Shown one piece after another: positions 54,632 to 62,456 of a stretch of 64,000 nt of DNA. Below the pieces are notes generated by a model that made no database searches, was not told the origin of the DNA, and was given only the letters and a program-made list of their open reading frames with translations. Source of the stretch: Serratia proteamaculans_D (lineage in GTDB: Bacteria; Pseudomonadota; Gammaproteobacteria; Enterobacterales; Enterobacteriaceae); NCBI RefSeq assembly GCF_049959315.1, contig NZ_CP188201.1; one strand, written 5' to 3'. The translations under genes and the position numbers were made by a program. The stretch's first letter is position 1, and the number at the start of each line of letters is the position of its first letter.

Positions 54632-54880
54632 ATGACCGATGAATCAAAATTACCGCAGTTACTCGAGCACATGGTACTGAACCTGCGCATGATGTACGCG
54701 CGCTCAACCCTGGTAGAAAAAGCGCTGGCCCATATCATTGCTGGAAATGCCGACCTGAAGAGCGACATCATCAAACAGTTGCAGATAGTCAACGCCAGCA
54801 ACGAACGGGATAAAATCGATCTGGAAGAGGCGCGTATCCACCTGATAGAAGTGATCAATTCCGTTCCAACCAAAAAATAA
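54632..54880 (+). CDS. Hypothetical small helical protein
   Basis: An 82-residue soluble protein predicted to be nearly all helix, in two segments: about 5-40 (LPQLLEHMVLNLRMMYARSTLVEKALAHIIAG) and 43-76 (ADLKSDIIKQLQIVNASNERDKIDLEEARIHLIEVI), given as pieces of larger stretches. AGGAG lies 9 bases before the ATG; an in-frame TTG two codons earlier is less likely. I do not recognise the family. It stands between mdtH and grxB, which are adjacent in E. coli, and has no terminator before grxB. Confidence 0.75.
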   Translation: MTDESKLPQLLEHMVLNLRMMYARSTLVEKALAHIIAGNADLKSDIIKQLQIVNASNERDKIDLEEARIHLIEVINSVPTKK

Positions 54881-55009
54881 CGCCTGCTTTGGCCCCCGTA
54901 CTTTGCGCGGGCCATTCAACAATAACGCACCTTCCAACAAGAACTCTTCGCGACAGCCTCCGTATGCTGTGATAACTATTGCTGTTAAAACCTGAAAACC
55001 GGAGCAAGC

Positions 55010-55657
55010 ATGAAACTGTTTATCTACGATCATTGCCCATTCTGCGTTAAAGCCCGCATGATTTTTGGCCTGAAAAATCTGCCCGTCCGCCTGGTCACCC
55101 TGCTCAACGACGATGAAGCTACGCCGGTCAGCATGATTGGCAAGAAAATGGCCCCCATTCTGCAAAAAGACGACGGCAGTTACCTGCCGGAAAGCATGGA
55201 TATCGTGCATTACGTCGATCAACTCGACGGCAACCCCCTGCTGACCGGTAAAACCAACCCGGCGATCGCCGACTGGCTACAACGAGTCGGTAGCTACAGC
55301 CTCAACTTGCTGCTGCCACGCTTTGCCAACGCGGATTTCGAAGAGTTCGCAACAGCAGGAGCGCGCCAGTATTTTACCGACAAAAAACAGGCTTCAATCG
55401 GTGACTTCTCCGCGCACCTTGCCGACAGCGCCGATCTAATCGCTCAACTGGAAGCCGATCTCCAGGTACTTTCCGGGCTGATAGCCTCCCCAGATGCCGT
55501 GAGCGGTACCCTGTCGGAAGACGATATTCACCTGTTCCCACTGCTGCGTTCGCTGTCGATCGTCGCCGGACTTACGCTGCCGGATAACGTAGAAGCCTAT
55601 CGTAACCGTATGGCGCAGCGCAGTGATATTCCGCTGCTGTTCGATATGGAACAGTGA
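55010..55657 (+). CDS. grxB: Glutaredoxin 2 (GrxB)
   Basis: An atypical glutaredoxin of 215 residues with a GST-like fold: an N-terminal thioredoxin domain and an all-helical C-terminal domain. It uses glutathione to reduce disulfides in the cytosol. The active site reads CPFC (DHCPFCVKARM) where E. coli has CPYC. The cis-Pro region APILQKDDGSYLPESMDIV is conserved. GGAG precedes the ATG. The next gene starts 28 bases downstream without a terminator. Confidence 0.95.
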   Translation: MKLFIYDHCPFCVKARMIFGLKNLPVRLVTLLNDDEATPVSMIGKKMAPILQKDDGSYLPESMDIVHYVDQLDGNPLLTGKTNPAIADWLQRVGSYSLNLLLPRFANADFEEFATAGARQYFTDKKQASIGDFSAHLADSADLIAQLEADLQVLSGLIASPDAVSGTLSEDDIHLFPLLRSLSIVAGLTLPDNVEAYRNRMAQRSDIPLLFDMEQ

Positions 55658-55685
55658 TGCCCCGCAATAAGGATATAGCGCGCAA

Positions 55686-57326
55686 ATGTTGAAAATGGTG
55701 TTGGTTACCGCCCGCGATCGGGCGAGGTTGAAAGAAATCTCCGCGGTGCTGATCCGCTACGGCCTGCAGGATGTGATTCGCCTGCTGGGTCTGAGCCCCC
55801 TGCTAAGCGGCGGTGAAGGCGGCGGTGAACCACAAGATAACCAAACCTTGCCACAACGCTTGCGCGCCGCACTGGAAGCGCTGGGGCCAACCTTCGTCAA
55901 GTTCGGCCAGATCCTGGCGACCCGCTCAGACCTGTTGGACTCAAGCTGGACCGACGAACTGGATCGCCTGCACAGCCAGGCGACAACTCTGGCCTGGAGC
56001 GAACTGGCACCGCAAATTACCGCCGATTTGGGTGATGACCCACACCGCCTGTTCGCCGAATTTAATGAAGCCCCACTGGCCGCCGCATCGATGGCACAGA
56101 TTTATCGCGCCCGTTTACACAGCGGTGAAGCCGTGGTGATGAAGGTATTGCGCCCTGGTCTGGCAAAAACCATTCATGCCGATTTGCGTCTGCTGGCCTA
56201 TCTGGCGGAAACCGTGGAACAACAAAGCCCGGCACTGGCCCGCTACCGGCCGCGTCAGATGGTACGAGCGCTGGCAACCGCGCTTAATCACGAGTTGGAC
56301 CTGACTCATGAAGGCAATAACTGTGAACGAGTAGCTGAGCAATTTGCTCAACAGCCCGAGGTAGTGATACCGAAAATTTACTGGCAATGGTCGTCAAAAC
56401 GCCTGCTGGTACAGGAGTTTCTGCCCGGCATCGCGCCGGAAAATCCACAGCAATTGGCAACCGCCGGTTTTGATGGCCCGCTTCTGGCACGGCGTGGCGC
56501 GCAGGCCTTTATGAAAATGGCGCTGGAGCACCGGCTTTATCACGCCGATCCGCACCCCGGCAATGTGATGGCGCTGGCGGATAACCGCGTCGGCTTTATC
56601 GATTTCGGTATGGTCGGCCAACTTTCCGAACGGCGGCGCAATCAGTTACTGCTGTTGCTGCAGGCCATTGCCGAGCGGGAGTCCGGCGGTATCGTCAATA
56701 CCTTGATCGCCTGGTCGGACAGCGATCCTCTGGATCTGCTGGATTTGGAACTGGCGGCGCAAAACTTTCTCGATAAGCAGGCTTCGGCAACCCTGACGCT
56801 GGGTAAGGCGTTGACCGATCTGCTGGTGATGGCGCGTGAACATCAGTTGGCGCTGCCGCCGGATCTGGTGTTGCTGTTCAAGGCGTTAATCACCGCAGAT
56901 GGCGTGTTGCACCGGCTTGATCCCAACTTCGATATCATCGCCACCCTGAAACCGATGCTGCAACAGGTGATGCTGCAGCGTTACACCCCTGAAGCCGTGC
57001 GTCGGCGGATGTTGGCGCTGGGTGGTGAAGCACTGGACGCAGGCGAAGAACTTCCGCAAACCCTGCGTCTGCTGATGCGCCGACTAAAACGCGGGCAAAT
57101 CAGCGCCGATATCAACCTCAAGAACATCAGCCAGTTAAGCCAGGCGCTGGAGCGGGCTGCCGTCACCCTGGCCATTGCCATAGTGACCGCCGCCTTCACG
57201 CTGGGCCTGGCACCCTACCTGATGCAATCCTCAGTGCGGCTTTGGGGCATTCCGCTGTTTCCGGCCTTGGGTGCGTTAGCCTGTCTGGGGGGAGTATTGT
57301 TGCTGGCATTGCGTTTACGCCGCTGA
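55686..57326 (+). CDS. AarF/UbiB (ABC1) atypical kinase-like protein
   Basis: A 546-residue member of the UbiB/COQ8 protein-kinase-like family. The family-specific features are there: KxGQ (FVKFGQILATRSDLL, about 71-74), the Ala-rich nucleotide loop PLAAASMAQIYRA, the lysine in VVMKVLRP, YHADPHPGNVM, and the DFG-like FIDFGMVG. The C terminus has two membrane helices. UbiB/COQ8 act as ATPases in ubiquinone synthesis. The standard ubiB lies with ubiE-ubiJ, not with grxB, so this is probably a paralogue with a different job. It appears to be co-transcribed with grxB. Confidence 0.88.
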   Translation: MLKMVLVTARDRARLKEISAVLIRYGLQDVIRLLGLSPLLSGGEGGGEPQDNQTLPQRLRAALEALGPTFVKFGQILATRSDLLDSSWTDELDRLHSQATTLAWSELAPQITADLGDDPHRLFAEFNEAPLAAASMAQIYRARLHSGEAVVMKVLRPGLAKTIHADLRLLAYLAETVEQQSPALARYRPRQMVRALATALNHELDLTHEGNNCERVAEQFAQQPEVVIPKIYWQWSSKRLLVQEFLPGIAPENPQQLATAGFDGPLLARRGAQAFMKMALEHRLYHADPHPGNVMALADNRVGFIDFGMVGQLSERRRNQLLLLLQAIAERESGGIVNTLIAWSDSDPLDLLDLELAAQNFLDKQASATLTLGKALTDLLVMAREHQLALPPDLVLLFKALITADGVLHRLDPNFDIIATLKPMLQQVMLQRYTPEAVRRRMLALGGEALDAGEELPQTLRLLMRRLKRGQISADINLKNISQLSQALERAAVTLAIAIVTAAFTLGLAPYLMQSSVRLWGIPLFPALGALACLGGVLLLALRLRR

Positions 57327-57464
57327 GCAATTTCGGCGTTATCCGATAGGTCGTGATGGGTTTTCCGCGTATTATCAATATTATCCCAAGTTCCGAAAGG
57401 GGCGCGGTATACTGCGCCCATGTCAATCGGGGCGGATGGATGGGCCCCCTATACGCGAGTACTT

Positions 57465-58028
57465 ATGAAAAAAATTATGATGGGTGTTGCAGCCCTGGCA
57501 TTTGTTGGCGCATTGGTCGGCTGCAACCAGCTGACCCAATACACACTTAGCGAGCAGGAAGTGAACGACTACCTGCAAAAGCATAATGATTATCAGAAGC
57601 AGATCGGCGTGCCGGGATTACTGGACGCCAATATCGTGCTGACGCAGTTGCAGAGCCAAATTGGTCGTAGCGAACCGGGCAAAGTCACCCTTTCCGGCGA
57701 TGCTAAAGTGAATATTACCTCGATCCTTGGCCCGCAGACTGCGGATCTGAAGCTGACGCTGAAGGCACAGCCGGTCTATGACCGTGAGCAAGGCGCGGTA
57801 TTCCTGAAGGACATGGAGTTGACCGACTATAGCGTGCAGCCGGAGAAAATGCAGACGGTGATGAAGGCGCTGACGCCTTACCTGAATCAGTCGCTGAAAT
57901 CCTATTTCGACCAAAAGCCGGCCTACGTGCTGAACCCGGATAACAGTAAAACCGAGGCGATGGCGAAGAAACTGGCGAAAGGACTGGAAGTGAAACCGGG
58001 CGAATTGGTGATCCCGTTCACCGACTAA
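57465..58028 (+). CDS. yceB: DUF1439 lipoprotein YceB
   Basis: A 187-residue lipoprotein, E. coli YceB family. The signal peptide MKKIMMGVAALAFVGALVGC ends in a clear lipobox (LVGC). The mature part (YTLSEQEVNDYLQKH ... TLSGDAKVNITSILGPQTADL, as pieces) resembles lipid-binding tubular folds of the family; this is an inference. I start at MKKIMMG; an ATG at 57420 would place 15 residues before the signal. It is 139 bases after the UbiB-like gene. Confidence 0.92.
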   Translation: MKKIMMGVAALAFVGALVGCNQLTQYTLSEQEVNDYLQKHNDYQKQIGVPGLLDANIVLTQLQSQIGRSEPGKVTLSGDAKVNITSILGPQTADLKLTLKAQPVYDREQGAVFLKDMELTDYSVQPEKMQTVMKALTPYLNQSLKSYFDQKPAYVLNPDNSKTEAMAKKLAKGLEVKPGELVIPFTD

Positions 58029-58045
58029 GGCCGACAGTTTGCAAC

Positions 58046-58070
58046 AAAAAGCCCGCTGATAAGGCGGGCT
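58046..58070 (-). terminator. Terminator of yebF (and weakly yceB)
   Basis: AGCCCGC pairs with GCGGGCT around TGATAAG. Read leftward it is followed by TTTTTG, ending yebF; rightward there is no T-run. Confidence 0.75.
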
Positions 58071-58121
58071 GAGTATTTCCAGTCAGGTAACCAATACCGG
58101 CCCCCGCTGAAACTTGCGCTA

Positions 58122-58481
58122 TTACTGTGGTTCGCTGTAGGTAATCTTGCCGGCGTTACAGTCCAGGACCACGTTATAGGTTTTATCCTGTTTGGTGCCG
58201 CGAACCGTTAAAGGCACCTGCCAGACGGCATCTTTACCGGTAATGGCTTCCGGGCTGATCCAGGCTATCGGGGTGGCCGTGCCCAGCAGCTTTTTATCCG
58301 CTTCCCAACGCGTGATGCGGTTTTGCAGAAAATCGCGTTTCACCTGAGCGGCAACGTCCGCCGGTTGCAGGCCCGCGCACTGCGCGACTTTGACGCTACG
58401 TTGCTCCTGTGCCTGCACCGTGGTGGTCAACCCCGCCATGGCCAACAGTGCTAACGCCAAACTCAGTCCCGTTGTTTTCAT
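58122..58481 (-). CDS. yebF: Secreted protein YebF
   Basis: A 119-residue exported protein like E. coli YebF, which passes the inner membrane by Sec and is released to the medium through porins. The signal peptide (about 1-24) ends TVQA. Two cysteines in the mature protein (VAQCAGL and LDCNAGK) are at the positions of the E. coli disulfide. The RDFLQNRITRWEADKK block is the family core. In some strains it acts as colicin M immunity (Cmi) relative; that role is not implied here. It lies near yebG as in E. coli. Confidence 0.9.
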   Translation of the reverse strand: MKTTGLSLALALLAMAGLTTTVQAQEQRSVKVAQCAGLQPADVAAQVKRDFLQNRITRWEADKKLLGTATPIAWISPEAITGKDAVWQVPLTVRGTKQDKTYNVVLDCNAGKITYSEPQ

Positions 58482-58551
58482 ATTCCCTCCAGTTGTGATT
58501 AACGCTATCCGCAGGCGCTGGCCCTTGGCTCACAACTGGTCTGGCTAAAGA

Positions 58552-58860
58552 TCAGCGTTTGGCGAAGGTGATGACAAACAGCTCATCGAGCCCCGGATAG
58601 ATTTCCTTGATCACCTGCTTCAGTTCGCTGAGCGACATATTCTCCTGCCGGGCATGCTGTTCGGTTAACTCACTCAGGCGCACCGGCGTGACTGACAGCA
58701 CTTCAATCTGGCAAAAAAATACGTTGTCTTCATTACGGCTAACGCGCAATACCTCACCGGGTTGAAAGTGGGATTCACTGGCGTCCCTAATGGTAATGGT
58801 CTTGCGCCCGGCCAGAATGTCTGGCTCAAAGCGACTGAAGAAAGTTATTCCACGGCTCAT
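58552..58860 (-). CDS. yqfB: N4-acetylcytidine amidohydrolase (YqfB, ASCH domain)
   Basis: A 102-residue ASCH-domain protein matching E. coli YqfB, which hydrolyses N4-acetylcytidine. The catalytic-region segment is ITFFSRFEPDILAGRKTITIRDASESHF (residues 4-31), containing the conserved Lys and Thr, and the Glu is in HARQENMSL. I start at MSRGITFF; an ATG 11 codons earlier is rejected. In E. coli yqfB is elsewhere on the map; here it lies between yebF and yebG. Confidence 0.9.
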   Translation of the reverse strand: MSRGITFFSRFEPDILAGRKTITIRDASESHFQPGEVLRVSRNEDNVFFCQIEVLSVTPVRLSELTEQHARQENMSLSELKQVIKEIYPGLDELFVITFAKR

Positions 58861-58899
58861 TCTAGATCCTTTTTCATCACATTGCCGCAACATAAGTCA

Positions 58900-59223
58900 T
58901 TATGCTGCCTGCTTTTCTGACGCAGATCCCTCTTTAGTGGTAGCGGCAGGTTTTTCCGTTTTCACTTTGGCAGGTTTCTTCGGTGCTTCTGTCGGCGCAG
59001 CACCACGCAAAATTTGCCCCAGCACGTCTTTATTCTCCGCCAGGAAGAAGCTCAGCCCTTCACGCTGCTCATCATCCAGAGTCAGGGGGGACTGCTGCAG
59101 CCATTCACCAAGGCTATCCGCCAGATCCAGCATTTTGTCGTAAGCGTCGGCTTCTTTCTTGGTTGCGAAAGTCATCTTTTCCTCACCGTTTCTCACCACC
59201 ACATATTTAACTTCTACGGCCAT
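58900..59223 (-). CDS. yebG: DNA damage-inducible protein YebG
   Basis: A 107-residue protein with the E. coli YebG core (MAVEVKYVVVRNGEEKMTF, KKEADAYDKMLDLAD, DEQREGLSFFLAENKDVL). The C-terminal 30 residues are Lys/Ala/Glu-rich and low complexity. In E. coli it is induced by LexA-controlled SOS, with cAMP involvement; molecular role unknown. A perfect LexA box lies 25 bases upstream of the start, so SOS control is strongly supported here. Confidence 0.94.
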   Translation of the reverse strand: MAVEVKYVVVRNGEEKMTFATKKEADAYDKMLDLADSLGEWLQQSPLTLDDEQREGLSFFLAENKDVLGQILRGAAPTEAPKKPAKVKTEKPAATTKEGSASEKQAA

Positions 59224-59247
59224 GTGTGCATTCCTCAAAGGTTAGAA

Positions 59248-59267
59248 TACTGTATCTTTATACAGTA
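59248..59267. promoter_or_regulatory. LexA (SOS) box of yebG
   Basis: TACTGTATCTTTATACAGTA contains CTGT-N8-ACAG and is fully symmetrical at both ends. It overlaps the likely promoter of yebG. Confidence 0.92.
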
Positions 59268-59311
59268 TAAGGTGATTTTACGCAGGGATGCAAGCGCACC
59301 CCTGACGCGAC

Positions 59312-60694
59312 TTATTTCAACAACCGCACCTTGCAGTTCTTACCCTTGATTTTGCCCTGCTGAAGCTGTTGCAGTGCCTTGCGGGCGCTTTCCTTGCGGA
59401 TCGCCACATAGGCATGCACCGGGAACATGTCGATCTTGCCCACTTCCGCCGCCGTCAGCCCGGCATCGCCGGTCAATGCGCCAAGAATGTCGCCTGGACG
59501 GATTTTGGCCTTGCGCCCACCGTCGATGCACAGGGTGACCATTTCGGCTTCCAGCGTGGTATTGCCCGCCCCGCTCAGCTCAGACACCGGTGCCCACTTA
59601 ACCTTGGTTTGCAAATAGTCTTCAATGGCATGTGCGCGCGTCATTTCCTGCGGCGTACACAGGCTGATCGCCTTGCCACTCAAACCGGCACGGCCGGTAC
59701 GACCGATACGGTGTACGTGAACTTCCGGATCAAATGCCAGCTCGTAGTTGACTACCAGCTCCAGCTCTTTGATATCCAGACCGCGCGCGGCAACGTCGGT
59801 TGCCACCAACACCCGGCAACTGCGGTTGGCAAAACGCACCAGCACCTGGTCACGATCGCGCTGTTCCAGATCGCCATGCAGCGCCAGCACGTTGATGCCG
59901 CGAGACTCCAGCGCCTCATATACGCTCTGACAGTCACGCTTGGTGTTACAGAACACCACGCAGGAAGAAGGTTGATAATGGCGGATTGCCGATACCAGCA
60001 CTGCCGGGCGCTGATCGCGGGTGGTTTCGTAGAAGCGTTGTTCGATGGTGGTTTGTTCTTCACCGTCGTCCACTTCCACATTTAACGGGCTACGCTGCAC
60101 GCGAGCGCTGATGCGTTCGATACCGCTCGGATAGGTTGCCGAGAACAGCAGCGTTTGGCGCTGGGGTGGCGTGTAGCTGATCACGTCATCGATGTCATCG
60201 GCGAAGCCCATGTCCAACATACGGTCAGCTTCATCCAGCACCAGCACTTTCAATTCGTCCAGTACCAGCGTTTTCTTGCGCAGGTGCTCCTGAATGCGTC
60301 CCGGAGTCCCCACCACGATATGCGGGGCGTGCACCAGCGAGTCAAGCTGCGGCCCCATCGGCTGGCCGCCGCACAGGGTCAAAATTTTAATGTTCTGGGT
60401 GAAGCGCGCCAAACGGCGCAGTTCTTTGCTCACCTGGTCGGCCAGCTCACGCGTCGGGCACAGGATCAGCGCCTGCGCAGCCACCTTGGCGACGTTAATT
60501 TTATCCAGCAAACCGATGCCGAACGCCGCCGTTTTACCGCTGCCGGTTTTTGCTTTGGCACGTACGTCCTGCCCATTCAGGATGGCGGGCAGTGCGGCGG
60601 CCTGCACCGGTGTCATTTCGGCATACCCCAGTTCGTTGAGGTTGGCCAACTGTTCGGCTGGCAGCGGCAGGGAAGAAAAAGATACTGTGCTCAC
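59312..60694 (-). CDS. dbpA: ATP-dependent RNA helicase DbpA
   Basis: A DEAD-box helicase of 460 residues acting in 50S ribosome assembly. Motif I is AKTGSGKTAAFG, motif II DEAD, motif III SATYPSG, motif VI HRIGRTGRAG. The C-terminal DbpA domain (about 385-460) recognises hairpin 92 of 23S rRNA and makes the enzyme specific. In E. coli dbpA is far from purT; here it lies between yebG and purT. Confidence 0.96.
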   Translation of the reverse strand: MSTVSFSSLPLPAEQLANLNELGYAEMTPVQAAALPAILNGQDVRAKAKTGSGKTAAFGIGLLDKINVAKVAAQALILCPTRELADQVSKELRRLARFTQNIKILTLCGGQPMGPQLDSLVHAPHIVVGTPGRIQEHLRKKTLVLDELKVLVLDEADRMLDMGFADDIDDVISYTPPQRQTLLFSATYPSGIERISARVQRSPLNVEVDDGEEQTTIEQRFYETTRDQRPAVLVSAIRHYQPSSCVVFCNTKRDCQSVYEALESRGINVLALHGDLEQRDRDQVLVRFANRSCRVLVATDVAARGLDIKELELVVNYELAFDPEVHVHRIGRTGRAGLSGKAISLCTPQEMTRAHAIEDYLQTKVKWAPVSELSGAGNTTLEAEMVTLCIDGGRKAKIRPGDILGALTGDAGLTAAEVGKIDMFPVHAYVAIRKESARKALQQLQQGKIKGKNCKVRLLK

Positions 60695-60856
60695 GGCGAT
60701 AACTCTTTATGGCAAATGGAATGGCGGCGCGCTCAAGGCAGCACCGAATCAGCCGCAGATGATAACAGAGATAGGCTGGATTACGGATTTCACGCATAAA
60801 AAAAGCCACCGGGAGCAGTTTTTGATCGCCATAACGGTCGCCGGAAGGCCTTCGGC

Positions 60857-60884
60857 TTCACACGCAAACGTTTTCGTATATACT
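60857..60884 (+). promoter_or_regulatory. purT promoter with PurR operator
   Basis: ACGCAAACGTTTTCGT (60862-60877) is an almost perfect PurR box. It lies between TTCACA (60857-60862) and TATACT (60879-60884), which are spaced 16 bases apart and make a good sigma-70 promoter. Purine-loaded PurR would block it. The start codon of purT is 52 bases downstream. Confidence 0.85.
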
Positions 60885-60935
60885 GCTGGGCCATTATCAG
60901 TCCGCATTACACTCCACAGATCCAGGTACGAGACT

Positions 60936-62114
60936 ATGTTAACTATTGGAACCGCCCTGCGCCCGTCCGCTACCCGCGTTATGTTGCTCGGCTCCGGCGA
61001 GCTGGGTAAAGAAGTGGCTATCGAATGCCAGCGTTTAGGCCTCGAAGTCATCGCCGTCGATCGCTATGCCGACGCCCCTGCCATGCATGTGGCACACCGC
61101 AGCCACGTGATTAACATGCTGGACGGCAACGCGCTGAAAGCTGTGATCGAGCAGGAACGTCCTGACTATATCGTGCCGGAGATCGAGGCCATTGCCACCA
61201 GCATGCTGGTTGAACTGGAACAGCAAGGACATCGCGTGGTGCCCTGTGCCGAGGCAACGCGCCTGACGATGAACCGCGAAGGCATCCGCCGCCTGGCTGC
61301 CGAAACCCTCGGGCTGCCGACCTCCAGCTATCGCTTTGCCGATGGCGAGCAGGCTTTCCGGCAGGCGGTCGAGCAAATCGGCTACCCGTGCATCATCAAG
61401 CCGGTGATGAGCTCTTCCGGCAAAGGCCAAAGCCTGATCCGCAATCCGGAACAGCTGAAAACCGCCTGGGATTACGCCCAGCAAGGCGGTCGTGCCGGTG
61501 GTGGCCGGGTGATTGTTGAAGGGCTGGTAAAATTTGATTTTGAAATCACCCTGCTGACCATCAGCGCAGTCGATGGCGTGCATTTCTGCGCACCTATCGG
61601 CCATCGTCAGGAGGATGGCGATTACCGCGAATCATGGCAACCGCAGCAGATGAGTGACCTGGCTCTGAGCCGTGCGCAGGCAATTGCAGAAAACGTGGTG
61701 AAGGCGCTGGGCGGTTTTGGCCTGTTCGGCGTTGAATTGTTTGTCTGTGGCGACGAAGTGATCTTCAGCGAGGTTTCACCGCGCCCGCACGATACCGGCA
61801 TGGTGACTCTGATTTCACAAGACCTGTCAGAATTCGCGCTGCACGTGCGCGCTTTCCTCGGTCTGCCGATTGGCGCTATTCGCCAGTTTGGCCCTTCTGC
61901 TTCGGCGGTGATCCTGCCACAGCTAATCAGCAGTGATCTACGCTTTAGCGGTCTGGAAGGCGCGCTGGTTGGCCACAATCAACTGCGTCTGTTCGGCAAG
62001 CCGGAAATTAACGGTCAACGTCGGATGGGGGTCGCGCTGGCAACGGCAGAAAATGTAGAGCTGGCGGTGGAATCGGCCAAACGGGCCGCCGCTGCGGTGG
62101 TGATTGAAGGTTAA
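60936..62114 (+). CDS. purT: Formate-dependent GAR transformylase PurT
   Basis: An ATP-grasp enzyme of 392 residues that forms formyl-GAR from GAR, formate and ATP in purine synthesis, independent of folate. The N terminus MLTIGTALRPSATRVMLLGSGELGKE and the ATP-grasp segments (IKPVMSSSGKGQS, FEITLLTISAVDG, EVSPRPHDTGMVTL) match E. coli. I start at ATG 60936; the open frame runs much farther upstream (to 60294), but that stretch is antisense to dbpA and not part of the protein. Confidence 0.97.
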   Translation: MLTIGTALRPSATRVMLLGSGELGKEVAIECQRLGLEVIAVDRYADAPAMHVAHRSHVINMLDGNALKAVIEQERPDYIVPEIEAIATSMLVELEQQGHRVVPCAEATRLTMNREGIRRLAAETLGLPTSSYRFADGEQAFRQAVEQIGYPCIIKPVMSSSGKGQSLIRNPEQLKTAWDYAQQGGRAGGGRVIVEGLVKFDFEITLLTISAVDGVHFCAPIGHRQEDGDYRESWQPQQMSDLALSRAQAIAENVVKALGGFGLFGVELFVCGDEVIFSEVSPRPHDTGMVTLISQDLSEFALHVRAFLGLPIGAIRQFGPSASAVILPQLISSDLRFSGLEGALVGHNQLRLFGKPEINGQRRMGVALATAENVELAVESAKRAAAAVVIEG

Positions 62115-62120
62115 TACTTT

Positions 62121-62140
62121 GGGGCCGGTTTACCGGCCCC
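62121..62140. terminator. Hairpin between purT and yoaH
   Basis: GGGGCCGG and CCGGCCCC enclose TTTA between two convergent genes. Neither side has a good T-run, so termination efficiency is uncertain. Confidence 0.6.
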
Positions 62141-62147
62141 GACAACA

Positions 62148-62393
62148 TCAATAGTTTTCGTCTTCTTCCGAGTCATCATCAGCCTGGTCATCCGGCCGTT
62201 CCTGATACTCTTCATCGTCGTCTTCGTCATCAAACATGACGCTGACCTGATCACCCTGATGTTTTTCGCGGATTTCCTGCGCGACGCGCGCGATGGCTTC
62301 ACCACTGCTCATGCCTTGCTCCATCAACAGATGGATACGATCAGCAGCTTCCTGCTGCTCTAGATGACTCAGTGACGGCATACCTGCAAGCAT
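62148..62393 (-). CDS. yoaH: UPF0181 protein YoaH with acidic tail
   Basis: An 81-residue protein. The first 50 residues match E. coli YoaH (MLAGMPSLSHLEQQEAADRI, MEQGMSSGEAIARVAQEIR). The E. coli protein ends soon after (59 residues), whereas this one continues with about 25 residues that are mostly Asp, Glu and Gln (FDDEDDDEEYQERPDDQADD...). Function is unknown. I start at MLAGMPS; an earlier in-frame ATG 19 codons upstream is rejected. It is near pabB as in E. coli, with one gene inserted. Confidence 0.9.
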   Translation of the reverse strand: MLAGMPSLSHLEQQEAADRIHLLMEQGMSSGEAIARVAQEIREKHQGDQVSVMFDDEDDDEEYQERPDDQADDDSEEDENY

Positions 62394-62456
62394 GTGTTTC
62401 TCTCCGGCAAAATGGAGGCTGAGTATACGCCTTAAACCGACGGATCCCAACGCCTG

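Noticed and set aside
60294..60935. 214-codon N-terminal extension of purT
   Set aside because: Lies antisense to dbpA and across the PurR-controlled promoter; PurT families start at MLTIGTAL.
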